Positions 9,801-18,096 of a stretch of DNA of 64,000 bases are shown here, one piece after another. The number at the start of each line of letters is the position of its first letter. Within the stretch, counting starts at the first letter, position 1. Under the pieces are notes generated by a model. It saw only the letters and a list, made by a program, of their open reading frames with translations. It did not search any database and was not told the DNA's origin. Position numbers and translations under genes: made by a program. The DNA lies in NCBI GenBank assembly GCA_902540235.1, contig CACBLI010000007.1, positions 26,450 to 90,449 of the forward strand, read 5' to 3'. The DNA comes from an uncultured Pelagibacteraceae bacterium (GTDB lineage: Bacteria > Pseudomonadota > Alphaproteobacteria > Pelagibacterales > Pelagibacteraceae).

Positions 9801-10593
9801 AACCTAGACCTTCTATTGTGTTCTTAAATCTTGCTTCCCACCATTCGTCATTTACATCAGACTTTAAATATCCAAAATAACTATCAACAGTTTCTGGTGC
9901 ATATTCAGCAAGTAAATCTGTCATTCTTCCTGAATTTTCATCGAATACTGTAAAGTCTGCTAAAGCACCTTTTGCTGACGCTTGACCAAATGCACCTAGA
10001 GTTGATTTAGCTACTGGTGCTTTTGCTATTTTAAATAATTTATCTGCACCTTTAAATCCGATAACAAACTGACCAATACCTTCAACAAAATTACCAGACA
10101 TACTTGTTGTATGGTCATCGTTGTCAGGATTAGTATGGTCGTAAAAGAAACCTTTTATATTGAAAGCGTCATTGACACCTATAGCACCTGTAATTGGTGC
10201 GAGTATTCCGTATGTTGCAACTTTATCTGCTTCTTGTACTGCTTGTTTATATGGAATGTATTCAATCAATCCATTATTAGCGTCTTTACCATATCTAAAG
10301 CCACCAAGAGTAGTCTTGTCTCCTAAAGTGTCACCTAAATCTTCTACTAGACCTACTGCACTATTTATTGCTTTTCTTGACGCTTCATACGGTGCAACTG
10401 CAAAAGTATCAAACGCCCAATTGTTTTTTAATGCAGGTGGTAAATCGGATAATACTCCACCTTCTGTAGGTTTATCTATAACCTTAGCTGATTGGTATTG
10501 TTCTGAATTAAATGTTTCTTGAATTTGTTGTTCTGTAGTTCCGTCAGGAAATGAAACAAGTTCACCATTAGGTGCTTTTCTAATTATTGCCAT
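6844..10593 (-). CDS. Large internal virion protein (T7 gp16-like)
   Basis: At 1249 residues this is the largest gene in the prophage, placed after the gp14- and gp15-like genes exactly as in T7. The N-terminus (APNGELVSFPDGTTEQQI) is a motif seen in internal virion proteins of marine T7-like phages. I do not see the lytic transglycosylase domain that T7 gp16 carries at its N-terminus. Several hydrophobic helices occur around residues 850-870. In T7 this protein is ejected to form the trans-envelope DNA channel. The start overlaps the upstream gene by 14 bases. The frame is intact. Confidence 0.82.
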   Translation of the reverse strand: MAIIRKAPNGELVSFPDGTTEQQIQETFNSEQYQSAKVIDKPTEGGVLSDLPPALKNNWAFDTFAVAPYEASRKAINSAVGLVEDLGDTLGDKTTLGGFRYGKDANNGLIEYIPYKQAVQEADKVATYGILAPITGAIGVNDAFNIKGFFYDHTNPDNDDHTTSMSGNFVEGIGQFVIGFKGADKLFKIAKAPVAKSTLGAFGQASAKGALADFTVFDENSGRMTDLLAEYAPETVDSYFGYLKSDVNDEWWEARFKNTIEGLGLGSIAEALFRGVRFGKAIRDRKIETKQAKEDQAYLDKTNNVFVEVGDRLNEAQTISQKMDILNTALDEAFPKKFKTKQLNQSQRIKIINDTVKSGLKNNFERWNKGELTSEEAFNIPEGFINLDTFKLKNPKTGKNEGLTIEGVRTFKSFYDAITATNTKLTKRMTDEAVKRKAINDYGGDVNQVFQDFAKFADNVDNTNSLIFAHEVAYTSLLNAFPKFIRQYKKGNRTKGDMELMMFMIENMTINAKRVRTATGRNLRIFNLTKEEFLQAKYVEEEFINARNAYKNFGGGQKGFDMFLERLGRADNPTVGRQVLNFALKNRMWNVANEIWINALLSSPKTQLVNAVSNGVIGMMRPMEEAIGSKISELISFNDLDKAKAFKLNTEEAIARYAGMAESLSASLKYAGVAFRNGELVLQSKDAGASKFDTSVTKEVPDYLGGAIVRTPSRFLNATDEFFKQINYRGKLKAQAVREAKKLGLTKKTDIKKYVDEYIKQGYDETGLRGVNEEALRYAEENTFTNELVGFTDKFADLVNSQPYLKQFFPFVKTPTNIAKAIADRSPLALAYRYGDILGKSGDPVAIAKARGQLAVGSIILSVAYILAQQGKLQGRTGKVGEKNLDIYKDAEIIRMKKSDLGFKPYSYVFDDGRQLPFGQLDPYGALLGIMVDFVSVYDQMTEEEIERFGADMQIMMLQNGGKNPLDFGQKAQIFLGSGYEAVKRNIFSKTYLRGLADLVEAFNTEDERAMQRYLSQKIGSYVPNIVYKFVNDPYYRDATGIIEQVKNRTGMGTPSSPRYNALGEAHKDKDSGIKRFIKNAINPLATTQKRSDIIAEEIVRLGKGLPVLPKFMDLVEYAKYKKGKVSAYDRMNQLVSTITINGKTLRQALEAEIQLDSYKNKSDPITIGKGITDNGSKYERLRFIQNQYIQKAKSKFELEKKDFLFVDNEKLTLKKAIANNKANSETISRNRNNKQILKLKPITTFGLN

Positions 10594-12253
10594 TCTCTTT
10601 ACTCATATTTTTTAAAGTTGTGTCTAGGTTTTCAAATACTGCACCACTACTTTGGGTTTCATTAAATTGTAATGCTTTGAATACAAAGTCACCATCAGGT
10701 TTCTTAGCAGTCTTCATTACTTCAATTATGTTTCTAAAATGATTTATAAAAGCTGTTTCAAATTCTTCTGATTGAAATTCACCATCAACCGTATACTTTT
10801 TAACATTTTCTTTATACCATCTTAACATTCTTGTATTGATATAAGTCTTTGCTTGTCCTGCTTGAAGTTTATCTCCGTAGTCAGAACTACTAGCTACAAG
10901 TGCGTCTAAACCTTTAATAGTTTCTGTAAATTCAATATTTCCAAATACAGGTTTGTCTTTAAAGTTTCTATAGTTAGGAATGTCAGAAGTAATTATTGTT
11001 GTGAATGTAGACTTTCTAATATTTCCTTTATAATAATTTTGTCTAGCAAACTCCTCAGCTTCATCAAATTTACCTTCTTCTAAGAGTTTACCTATTTCAA
11101 CCATAATAACAAGACTATCACTATTCCCACCATCAAACTTCTGGTCATTTATAAAAGTATCAATTGCTTTTATTTCTGTATTAGTTCTAGAACTATCGTT
11201 TCGATATTCTATAATATTAAATTCATCATCTTGATTAGTTAAGAAATCATAAGTCGAAAGAAATTCTTTTTTATCTTTTGCTTCTCTTAATTTAATTTCG
11301 TTATTTAAAGTAGCTTCTTCGTTATCCAATAATAATTTTGTAAGTTCTTCTTTTTTCTTTTTAACTTTACCAATGTTTGCAATGGTATCAGTTCCACCTT
11401 GAATAAAGTCTGGTAAGTTTTCTACAATCTCTTTTGCATACTCAAAGTCTGTAGTTGTAGTGACATATGTCTCAATACCTTCAAGTATTCTGTCAGTTAT
11501 ATCTGAAGCGTCATAACCAACTCCTAATAATTCAGTGACTTCTTTTTGTATCTTACTTGCTAAAAATGAATATTTATCAACACCATCATCAAATTCTCCT
11601 AATGGTGATTGGTCAAAATCTTTGAATTTCTCAAATATACCATAAATTCTATTATCTACTTTGTTATCAAAGTCTTTTTCAAATTCTGATAATTGTGAAC
11701 TTCTATGAGTATTTTCTAATATATTTCTATAAGAAGTAGTTTCTTTGAAAAAACCTTTCTCTAATTCTAATGGTGTAAAGAAACCTAAATTATTCTCTTT
11801 AATAAATTTATCTAATTCTGCTTTATAAAATTGACTAAATGCACCGTCTCTTGTGTCTTTAGCTACATTTTTATTTCTATATTCTTTACCAAGTTTATCA
11901 ATAAAACTATCAGCAAATTCATTTAAACTTAATTCTTTATATTTTTCTATATAGTAAGGATTAGCAGTTTTATCTATTGTTCCATTTTTAACTGCGTCTC
12001 TAAATTTATTTTTATTTTCTATAAAGTCTTTTTCTGCTTGTGCTTGATTAATTTCTTTTTGTTTTAATTCTTTTGATAAAACTATTTTAGTTCCTGCGTC
12101 AGATATAAAATTATCTAATGAAGCAGTAAATTCTTTTAGTCCTGCAATTTCAGGTTCTTGTTGTGGTTTATAAAATAAATTAAAGTCTTCAGATAATACT
12201 TGTGGTAATTCTGGTTGCAGATTTAATTCTGGTTTAATTCTTCTTTTAGCCAT
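10580..12253 (-). CDS. Internal virion protein (T7 gp15-like)
   Basis: A protein of about 557 residues, rich in charged helices with little hydrophobic sequence, between gp14- and gp16-like genes. I chose the ATG at 12253 (MAKRRIKPEL): it forms a TAATG junction with the stop of the preceding gene and has a GGAG about ten bases upstream. An in-frame TTG at 12262 would add three residues. In T7, gp15 polymerises into a periplasmic tube during DNA ejection. The assignment rests on gene order, size and composition. Confidence 0.75.
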   Translation of the reverse strand: MAKRRIKPELNLQPELPQVLSEDFNLFYKPQQEPEIAGLKEFTASLDNFISDAGTKIVLSKELKQKEINQAQAEKDFIENKNKFRDAVKNGTIDKTANPYYIEKYKELSLNEFADSFIDKLGKEYRNKNVAKDTRDGAFSQFYKAELDKFIKENNLGFFTPLELEKGFFKETTSYRNILENTHRSSQLSEFEKDFDNKVDNRIYGIFEKFKDFDQSPLGEFDDGVDKYSFLASKIQKEVTELLGVGYDASDITDRILEGIETYVTTTTDFEYAKEIVENLPDFIQGGTDTIANIGKVKKKKEELTKLLLDNEEATLNNEIKLREAKDKKEFLSTYDFLTNQDDEFNIIEYRNDSSRTNTEIKAIDTFINDQKFDGGNSDSLVIMVEIGKLLEEGKFDEAEEFARQNYYKGNIRKSTFTTIITSDIPNYRNFKDKPVFGNIEFTETIKGLDALVASSSDYGDKLQAGQAKTYINTRMLRWYKENVKKYTVDGEFQSEEFETAFINHFRNIIEVMKTAKKPDGDFVFKALQFNETQSSGAVFENLDTTLKNMSKENGNN

Positions 12254-12828
12254 TATGTCCAAACTCCTGATACAGAATTAGTTTGTGCGTTCTTCTGTTT
12301 GTTGGTCATTAGACCTGCGTTCTCTTTTTGAAATTCTAAACTGTAATAAGTATTTGCAACATTCAATGCAGACGAAGCAAATAACAATGCAGGATTAGGT
12401 GGTTGTAAATAAGTTGATTGTGCTTCTTGTCCAAACTGTATCGCTTCTAAGTTTCTTTCAAATTGAGAAACATTAATTCCTAAGTTTCTTTGTAGTGAAG
12501 CATTATAATTACCTTGAACTCTATAATAATCACCCATCAATCTTTCTTGTGAACCTGATAAAGCTAATCCTTCAGAACCTGCTATGAATTTTGCTCTAGC
12601 TACTTTAGAACGAATGTTTGCTTGAAAACCTTTTTCAGAACTTTTTGCAATTGTTTGTCTTATCTTTAATTGTTCTGTTGCATATCTTCTAATTGCATTT
12701 GCTCTAGCAATTTCATTCTGTCTTTTCTGCGCAACGAATTGAGCTTTTTGAGCTTCTTTCGCCTGTTGGTATTGTAAGAAAGACGACCCTGCACTAGCAA
12801 TTAAGAGTGCCGTTGTTGGTTCACACAT
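12253..12828 (-). CDS. Internal virion protein (T7 gp14-like)
   Basis: A 191-residue protein starting MCEPTTALLIASAGSSFLQY, the usual hydrophobic N-terminus of gp14-type core proteins. A long alanine/glutamine-rich helical stretch follows (QAKEAQKAQFVAQKRQNEIA). In T7 gp14 forms the outer-membrane pore of the ejection channel. It overlaps the upstream gp13-like gene by 28 bases and is linked to the gp15-like gene by TAATG. Confidence 0.82.
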   Translation of the reverse strand: MCEPTTALLIASAGSSFLQYQQAKEAQKAQFVAQKRQNEIARANAIRRYATEQLKIRQTIAKSSEKGFQANIRSKVARAKFIAGSEGLALSGSQERLMGDYYRVQGNYNASLQRNLGINVSQFERNLEAIQFGQEAQSTYLQPPNPALLFASSALNVANTYYSLEFQKENAGLMTNKQKNAQTNSVSGVWT

Positions 12829-13283
12829 ATTTTAATAAACTCATAAAATGGTAGTTGTAAAACTCCGTAGTTAATTTTTCGTAAAAATTTAAATCCACAC
12901 CATTTGAGCCAACGTATATGTAGTTCATTTCTACAATCTACGTAGTTCCATAATGTTGGATACTTTTGATTTAAAAAATCTATCACTTTTCTACTTTCTC
13001 GTAAGAAACTAAATCTTATGCGATAGATTTCATCTGAAGCTAATAACCAGATAGCACCTTCTTTAGATACTCCAAACATACCGACAGGTATATTTTCAGT
13101 GTCTACAATTGTGAAACATACTTCAGAAGCAACATACCCTTTTAGTAAAACATTGTATGGTGTCGAACCTGAATTAGCTAATATTTCTTGAATATCTGCA
13201 TATCGAAGTTTGTCTTTTAAGTAATGACAATCTTCGTGAGTAGATAAACGAAAACCATTAAATTCTTTGACTTGCAGTGACAT
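12801..13283 (-). CDS. Internal virion protein gp13-like (DUF2833, GNAT-like fold)
   Basis: A protein of about 160 residues. I prefer the ATG at 13283 (MSLQVKEF) because AAGG lies six bases upstream; an earlier in-frame start at 13304 is also open. The order of elements (N-terminal DCHYLKDKLR, central FTIVDTENIPVGMFGV, C-terminal WLKWCGFKFLRK) resembles T7 gp13/DUF2833, a degenerate acetyltransferase-like protein needed for virion assembly. It lies between tail tube B and the gp14-like gene, as in T7. Confidence 0.75.
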   Translation of the reverse strand: MSLQVKEFNGFRLSTHEDCHYLKDKLRYADIQEILANSGSTPYNVLLKGYVASEVCFTIVDTENIPVGMFGVSKEGAIWLLASDEIYRIRFSFLRESRKVIDFLNQKYPTLWNYVDCRNELHIRWLKWCGFKFLRKINYGVLQLPFYEFIKICVNQQRHS

Positions 13284-15615
13284 AAAAACCTTGCCAACTT
13301 GCATTAATGAAGTTGCTAGGTAAGTGACTATTATTTTTTAATTTGACTGTTAATTTGTCATTTTCAGATTGGACTGCAAAAGTAAAATCTCCATCTTCTA
13401 GATTTACAGTTCCTGTTAGTCCTGAACCGACTACTGTTCCTGTAAATGTAGAATTTGAGGTACTACGTCCTACTGGTGTGACTTCTGTTGTAAAAAATCC
13501 TGTATCATTAAAACTTACAGACCAATTTCTTATCTGTAATCTTCCTTCTTTAACTGAAACTCTACTTCCACCACTATCTGCTACCTGTAAGAATTGTTGT
13601 GAGAATTGAAATTCAAATTCATATTGCTCACCAATAAAAAAGTTTTGTGCAGTTATATCTCCACTTACTACAATACTTGTTCCTGATTGTGATACTGTAG
13701 CTATTTCTTGACCTGCTTTATTTGTAGAACCAGAACGACCAACTACCTTCATTGTATTATTTATTGCATATGGCAACGTGATAGTTGTTTGGTTTGTTCC
13801 TGCGTTATAGCTTTCTGTAATCTGAGTGTTGTTAATTTTTCTATCTAAATGAGTAAGATAACTTTCACCTGTATCTGTAAGTGCAGGAGAAACATCTATA
13901 GTTTCTAAATAAACTCCATCACTTCTTTCGTTTACAATAAATAAAGTATTTTCAATAAAATCAATATTTAAAATTTTATCTGAAGTAGAAGTACCATAAG
14001 TCCATTTATGCCACGCAGATTGAAGTCTTTTATTTTGAGCTACGTAATATTGAAATACATATAAAGCATTATCTTCATCACCTGATAAAGCTATTAAGAT
14101 ATTTTCAGTTGTAGAAGTAGCAAGTTTAAAAACATTAGCAGGAATAAACTTAGGCACATTAGCCGTAATATCGTCAGCTTTTTTCGTATCTGTATCAGAC
14201 GCAACGAAAAACTCTCTAACCCCTGTAAAGTTTCCTTTATTAAAAGTGAAGAAGACATTAGAACCTGAGCCAACTGGTTTAACTTTTCTGTCTGCTTCGA
14301 ACTCAGTCGTGACATTGATTGATATATTTCCTGCAGTTAATGTTGCACCACCAGTCACCATAAATTGAGACTGGTCACTAAATATTAATAATTCTTCATC
14401 AAAAGATACTGCGTGTCTTAATATACTTACTTTTGTGTGAGTACTTGCAACATCAATTGGGTCAGTATCCAAAGTAGAAGTCACTGTTTCAGGAAAGAAC
14501 TCAAAGAACTCTCCACTTCTACTCATAATAACATTTTCATCAGCTAACAAACCTAGTCTGTTTCTATGAAAGAAAATGTCATTTAATTTTTTACCTATAA
14601 AACTTGGGTCAGGTGCAGAACTTAAATCACCACAAACTCTTGTTCCTAAAGAAGGAACATCAAACGTACTACTCGATATAGTATATTGAGAGCCGTCTAT
14701 TTGTGTAAATCTGAAATTACCATCTGCAGTCCTAATTAATAAATGAGGAAACTTAGTATTTTTAATTGTTGTAGCAGTTGAAGGTGCAACAGTTTCTTCC
14801 CATAAATCTCCGTCATATTTTACATAATAATTATCAAAGTTATTAGAAGCGTCTCCTGTCACTTCAACAACCATATTGTTGATTGCAGGTTGAGGTAAAT
14901 CAGAAAAGTTTTGAACTTTATCTTTTACCACTTGTGAAGCGTCATCACCAAAACCATCAGAAGCTGATATATTTAATGTTCCTGAGGATTTAGTTATTGA
15001 AAAACTACTGTCTCCAATGTTTGCTAAAGTAATTCCTGAAGGACTTCCGATTGCACTCTTTAATCCGTCTCGAATTGCTTTGGTATCTGTATTTGATGAA
15101 GTAAACGTAGTCGTAGTTCCATCAATTGTAATTGAGTATGGTGTGCTATCTACACCTTGTAATACTGAATAAACTGCTTGTTCTATTTTTGCAGGACTTG
15201 TTGTTGTGTCCATTTCGCATTGAATATTTTTATTTAATACAAAAGTAAAATCTGCAACAGTCACACAAACGAAATCATTCTTTGGGTCTGAAGAAGTTAG
15301 ATATGCAGTTGCGCCTGTTTGATTTACTACAGTCTTTTGAGTTCCATCTGTTTCGTATGCTTCTATAGAACCATTTTTTATTACAACAATATATCTTTCA
15401 GCTACGTCTCTATTGATGGTATGCAAGAAAGCATTACCAAAAGTTGATGATGATAGTTTTGCGATATAATTAGTTGGTGGTCTTTTTTTGAGACCTTCAA
15501 CAACACTAGAAAAACCATTAAGTTGAGTTGTAGCTTGTGAACTTAGTCTTAATACTTCTGGTTGTTGACTTACTCCTTGAACCAAGTTTGGTATGGTTCT
15601 AGAAACTAAAGGCAT
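13258..15615 (-). CDS. Tail tubular protein B (T7 gp12-like nozzle)
   Basis: A 785-residue protein. The N-terminus (SRTIPNLVQGVSQQPEVLRL) is the hallmark of gp12-type tail nozzle proteins. GLKKRPPTNYIAKL and FFHRNRLGLLADENVIMS are further family motifs. It forms the distal tail tube through which DNA leaves the virion. It follows tail tube A directly, with one base shared at 15615, and overlaps the gp13-like gene. Length matches the family (T7: 794). Confidence 0.95.
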   Translation of the reverse strand: MPLVSRTIPNLVQGVSQQPEVLRLSSQATTQLNGFSSVVEGLKKRPPTNYIAKLSSSTFGNAFLHTINRDVAERYIVVIKNGSIEAYETDGTQKTVVNQTGATAYLTSSDPKNDFVCVTVADFTFVLNKNIQCEMDTTTSPAKIEQAVYSVLQGVDSTPYSITIDGTTTTFTSSNTDTKAIRDGLKSAIGSPSGITLANIGDSSFSITKSSGTLNISASDGFGDDASQVVKDKVQNFSDLPQPAINNMVVEVTGDASNNFDNYYVKYDGDLWEETVAPSTATTIKNTKFPHLLIRTADGNFRFTQIDGSQYTISSSTFDVPSLGTRVCGDLSSAPDPSFIGKKLNDIFFHRNRLGLLADENVIMSRSGEFFEFFPETVTSTLDTDPIDVASTHTKVSILRHAVSFDEELLIFSDQSQFMVTGGATLTAGNISINVTTEFEADRKVKPVGSGSNVFFTFNKGNFTGVREFFVASDTDTKKADDITANVPKFIPANVFKLATSTTENILIALSGDEDNALYVFQYYVAQNKRLQSAWHKWTYGTSTSDKILNIDFIENTLFIVNERSDGVYLETIDVSPALTDTGESYLTHLDRKINNTQITESYNAGTNQTTITLPYAINNTMKVVGRSGSTNKAGQEIATVSQSGTSIVVSGDITAQNFFIGEQYEFEFQFSQQFLQVADSGGSRVSVKEGRLQIRNWSVSFNDTGFFTTEVTPVGRSTSNSTFTGTVVGSGLTGTVNLEDGDFTFAVQSENDKLTVKLKNNSHLPSNFINASWQGFYVTASQRI

Positions 15616-16220
15616 TAGTAAATCCTATTACTTCTTGAAATTGTGTAAGTTTGTTCTGGTGTATCAAATATTGAATAGTCACCAGTATTTGCTTCTGCGC
15701 TTCTCAAAATAGATAACGCTTGTCTTTCATCTTCTTGTGAAAATTTGTGTAAAGTATTTGCGCCTAAAGTTCTGTCGTGAAAAACTCTAGCACTTCTTAT
15801 TGTAATATATCTTTTAGCTTGTTCAGGTATTTCATTAAAAGGTAATAAATAAACTTGAACTACATCTTCAAAATCTCTATCGAATATATCTGTATTCTTT
15901 GCAAGATTATAAAGAAAGCCATCACGTTGAACTAAATCATAGTCACTTCTAGAAATTAGATTTGGGTCTAAGTCTACTCTAACTACATTAGTTGCTACTG
16001 GAATTTTGTTATTAGTATCTCTTGTTAGAGTACTTTTATAATGAGTATTGAAGTGCCAACCTGCAGATTGAACTTCTCTTGAAATTTCTGATAAAACATT
16101 TTTAGCGACTGTTCCGTCTACTGGTAAAGACCCACTTAAACTGTTTAATGGACTTTCCCCAATTGTCGAAAGGATAACATTTACACTTTCTAACTCAGTG
16201 CTTCTTGTTGTTGTTGTCAT
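15615..16220 (-). CDS. Tail tubular protein A (T7 gp11-like gatekeeper)
   Basis: A 201-residue protein opening with ELESVNVILSTIGESPLNSL, the conserved start of gp11-type tail adaptor proteins. It joins portal and nozzle. ARVFHDRTLG and the acidic C-terminal helix fit the family, and the length equals T7 gp11 (about 196). Its ATG overlaps the stop of the 25-residue ORF upstream (TAATG), so it may depend on translation of that ORF. Confidence 0.94.
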   Translation of the reverse strand: MTTTTRSTELESVNVILSTIGESPLNSLSGSLPVDGTVAKNVLSEISREVQSAGWHFNTHYKSTLTRDTNNKIPVATNVVRVDLDPNLISRSDYDLVQRDGFLYNLAKNTDIFDRDFEDVVQVYLLPFNEIPEQAKRYITIRSARVFHDRTLGANTLHKFSQEDERQALSILRSAEANTGDYSIFDTPEQTYTISRSNRIY

Positions 16221-16297
16221 TATGGTAAAAAACTATCAAACCACTGGTCAATCTTTTTACCTATCCATCTTCTAAATTTACAAAACCAACACGGCAT
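16220..16297 (-). CDS. 25-residue micro-ORF coupled to tail tube A
   Basis: An ATG at 16297 follows an AGGAG ribosome site with good spacing. The ORF runs 25 codons and its TAA shares its last base with the ATG of the tail tube A gene. The peptide begins MPCWFCKFRRWIGKK and ends DQWFDSFLP: a CxxC motif, four tryptophans and an amphipathic basic helix. It lies just after the hairpin that follows the capsid gene. It could be a real small protein or a leader that sets translation of gp11. Function unknown. Confidence 0.6.
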   Translation of the reverse strand: MPCWFCKFRRWIGKKIDQWFDSFLP

Positions 16298-16316
16298 AAT
16301 TATCTCCTATAAGACC

Positions 16317-16340
16317 ACTGGCGTAGTCTCCCACGCCAGT
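16317..16340 (-). terminator. Hairpin after the capsid gene, T7 T-phi-like position
   Basis: A perfect 8-bp inverted repeat (ACTGGCGT at 16317-16324, ACGCCAGT at 16333-16340) with an 8-base loop lies directly downstream of the major capsid gene. T7 has its main terminator in the equivalent place, after gene 10. The U-tract on the minus strand is weak (GGTCTTATAGG), so partial termination or an RNA-processing role is also possible. Confidence 0.6.
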
Positions 16341-16353
16341 AGTTATTTATTTA

Positions 16354-17307
16354 TTATGATTTGTTAATTGAAACTGCACATTCTGGTCTTAGAATGTTAT
16401 GTCCAACCATCATTCTTGCTGTCATAAGCGTTCCCATTCTTCTTGGGTCATAAGTACTTTCAAGAGTTAAATCTTTTCTCTTGATTGTTCCTATTGCACC
16501 TCTTTGAAATAGAACTGCTTGAACATCACTAGCGTTCACATTGTAGCTATTATTAGTACCAGTAGTAGAAGCAGACGAAGTGTCTGTAAATGCGTCTACT
16601 GCAGTATTTGATTTAATAACTGGAACACCACCGATTGCAACGACAGTACCTTTGCCGAAATCACCGTTGTTCGCTGAGAAATCTCTTGAAACAAGTTTAT
16701 CAACATTTGCTAATTTGTAGTAAATGTCTGGTGATACAACAATGTATCTTTCAGTTGATGGCACGTCTTTTTCATCTAGAGACTGAATACCTTCAAATAA
16801 AGAAGCGATTAAGCTATCCATATTTGTATCAGCGTCAGCGTCTACAATTTCAAGACCTGCACCAGTATCACCTGCGATATTCGCAGAAGTTCTACTAGCT
16901 TTTACAACTAATTGTAATAAGTTCGAGTCAACTCTTTTTGCGAGTGCCGAACCCATTTCATTTGAAAAAATACTTCTAACGTCAAAATGATTTTTTAACT
17001 CATCTACTTCTGCAACGAAAGCTGAAGATATAAGCATATCATCTATGTTGATTATTTTTTCTGTTTGTTTAACAGTTGACCCTGTTATCTCGTTTCCTGC
17101 AGTATGGTAATCAGCACTGATTTTTCCTGTGACTGGAAAACTTGCGCTTTTTCCTGACTGTATGTTTCTTACAGTAGTCATATTCATCATTTGGTTTTCT
17201 CTACCAAAAGCAGATAATACTTCACCACTGAAGATTTTTAGGAAAAGAGCATTAGCGTCACCTGTTGCTAGGTTTTGACCTAGTCTTGTTGGTGTAGCGT
17301 TTGCCAT
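16354..17307 (-). CDS. Major capsid protein (T7 gp10A-like, HK97 fold)
   Basis: A 317-residue protein with typical gp10 features: LFLKIFSGEVLSAFGRENQM near residue 25, VRNIQSGKSASFPVTGK at about residues 46-62, an E-loop-like acidic segment, and a C-terminus that includes YDPRRMGTLMTARMMVGH. It forms the icosahedral shell. An AGGAG site precedes the ATG. The gene has its own non-coding leader (17308-17427) and is followed by a hairpin, which fits separate high-level expression. Confidence 0.95.
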   Translation of the reverse strand: MANATPTRLGQNLATGDANALFLKIFSGEVLSAFGRENQMMNMTTVRNIQSGKSASFPVTGKISADYHTAGNEITGSTVKQTEKIINIDDMLISSAFVAEVDELKNHFDVRSIFSNEMGSALAKRVDSNLLQLVVKASRTSANIAGDTGAGLEIVDADADTNMDSLIASLFEGIQSLDEKDVPSTERYIVVSPDIYYKLANVDKLVSRDFSANNGDFGKGTVVAIGGVPVIKSNTAVDAFTDTSSASTTGTNNSYNVNASDVQAVLFQRGAIGTIKRKDLTLESTYDPRRMGTLMTARMMVGHNILRPECAVSINKS

Positions 17308-17427
17308 AGTTTATTTTCTCCTTTTTAACTATTTATTATCTACTCATTTACTTTCATTGCTAAGTTGTCACTCGTAAGTGGCTAAGTTAGATTTTAATAA
17401 GTACACCCCTCTTATGAGAAGTGGTGT
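17308..17427 (-). promoter_or_regulatory. Structured leader upstream of capsid gene
   Basis: One of the few non-coding stretches in the phage. On the minus strand it holds a hairpin with ACACC/GGTGT and CTT/AAG arms (about 17402-17425). A second small hairpin, CACT-TACG-AGTG, is flanked by two copies of AACTTAGC (about 17362-17394). AGGAG lies just before the capsid ATG. It is a likely site for a phage promoter and/or terminator, but I recognise no promoter consensus. Confidence 0.4.
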
Positions 17428-17550
17428 TCACTTGTTAAATCTTTTGGACATTACTTTCCAAAATTCTTCTTCAGTTAATCTTTTCTTTCTTTTCTTTGTT
17501 TTGCATTTACACTCTTTGCATTTACATTTCTTTTTATATTTTTGTTCCAA
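17428..17550 (-). CDS. 40-residue Cys/Lys-rich small protein
   Basis: A minus-strand ORF with a TTG start at 17550 (an in-frame stop lies just upstream) that overlaps the 3' end of the 88-residue gene by 17 bases. The peptide contains KKCKCKECKCKTKKRKKRL followed by TEEEFWKVMSKRFNK. The four cysteines (CxCxxCxC) could bind a metal, and the rest is very basic. A GAGG lies about ten bases upstream of the TTG. The start codon is weak, so existence is likely rather than certain. Function unknown. Confidence 0.45.
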   Translation of the reverse strand: MEQKYKKKCKCKECKCKTKKRKKRLTEEEFWKVMSKRFNK

Positions 17551-17800
17551 GTTTCCAAGACCTCAAAGCCCAATATACTGGTGATAGATTTTTTTGACCT
17601 TTTACTTTATCTAACAATGCACCGTGTCGTGCCATAAAAGATTTTCTATTACTGTCTGAACTTCGTTTTATTTTCATATTTGGGTCACCAAATCTGACTG
17701 TCTTGATATTACCTGTTGATTTATCTTTGACGTAAACTTTAAACTTTTTACTTCCTGTATTATCTCTAATAATTTTATTTAAAGGTTTTTTATCTTCCAC
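17534..17800 (-). CDS. Conserved phage protein with FGDPNMxIKR motif
   Basis: An 88-residue basic protein. Residues about 18-60 (FKVYVKDKSTGN, VRFGDPNMKIKRSSDSNRKS, FMARH) match a widespread family of unknown function found in marine T7-like and T4-like phages. In many members the C-terminus ends with a WxC motif, here replaced by YWALRSWKLG. It sits in a cluster of tiny basic genes between holin-like and capsid genes. Role unknown; DNA binding is possible given its charge. Confidence 0.7.
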   Translation of the reverse strand: MEDKKPLNKIIRDNTGSKKFKVYVKDKSTGNIKTVRFGDPNMKIKRSSDSNRKSFMARHGALLDKVKGQKNLSPVYWALRSWKLGTKI

Positions 17801-17945
17801 CTCTATTTGCCTTTTTAAAAGTTCTCTTTTTACTTTTATTCATAGAAGAAAATTTAGGTCTCTTTTTTGAGATACTTGTTTTTTTAAATCTACTTCTAGT
17901 TTCGTGTTCTATCTTATTAAGAAGACTATTCTTCTTTTTTGCCAC
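17790..17945 (-). CDS. 51-residue very basic phage protein
   Basis: The GTG start at 17945 immediately follows the stop of the 49-residue gene, with AGGAAAG upstream. The protein reads MAKKKNSLLNKIEHETRSRF then KKTSISKKRPKFSSMNK and ends FKKANRGGR. About 40 percent of residues are Lys or Arg and there is no hydrophobic core, so it probably binds nucleic acid or is virion-associated. The ending resembles the RGQGR-type tails of small basic proteins in marine phages, which is a weak recollection. It overlaps the next gene by 11 bases. Confidence 0.6.
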   Translation of the reverse strand: MAKKKNSLLNKIEHETRSRFKKTSISKKRPKFSSMNKSKKRTFKKANRGGR

Positions 17946-18095
17946 CTACTTTCCTGCAATTTTAAGTGCCTGTCGGTGTGCAAATTTAAAAGACTTACCT
18001 TTATTCATTAATGAGTTCATCAAAGCCATATGCTTTTTTGAGTGATGAACACTATGTTTTTTCAAGGTAGCTTTTTGTTTATCTGTAAGTGCCAT
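17946..18095 (-). CDS. 49-residue histidine-rich basic phage protein
   Basis: ATG at 18095, stop abutting the next start. It begins MALTDKQKATLKKHSVHHSKKH and continues with MNKGKSFKFAHRQALKIAGK. It resembles small proteins of marine T7-like phages starting with the LTxKQKATLKKHSxHHxxKHM pattern. Its compact helical, His/Lys-rich composition suggests nucleic-acid binding, but the function is not known. It is part of a run of four abutting tiny genes. Confidence 0.65.
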   Translation of the reverse strand: MALTDKQKATLKKHSVHHSKKHMALMNSLMNKGKSFKFAHRQALKIAGK

Positions 18096-18096
18096 A

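Noticed and set aside
16635..16898. Plus-strand ORFs inside the capsid gene and in the tail-fibre repeats (for example 6133-6414)
   Set aside because: These arise from repetitive or biased codons read on the opposite strand; they lack ribosome sites and protein-like domains.
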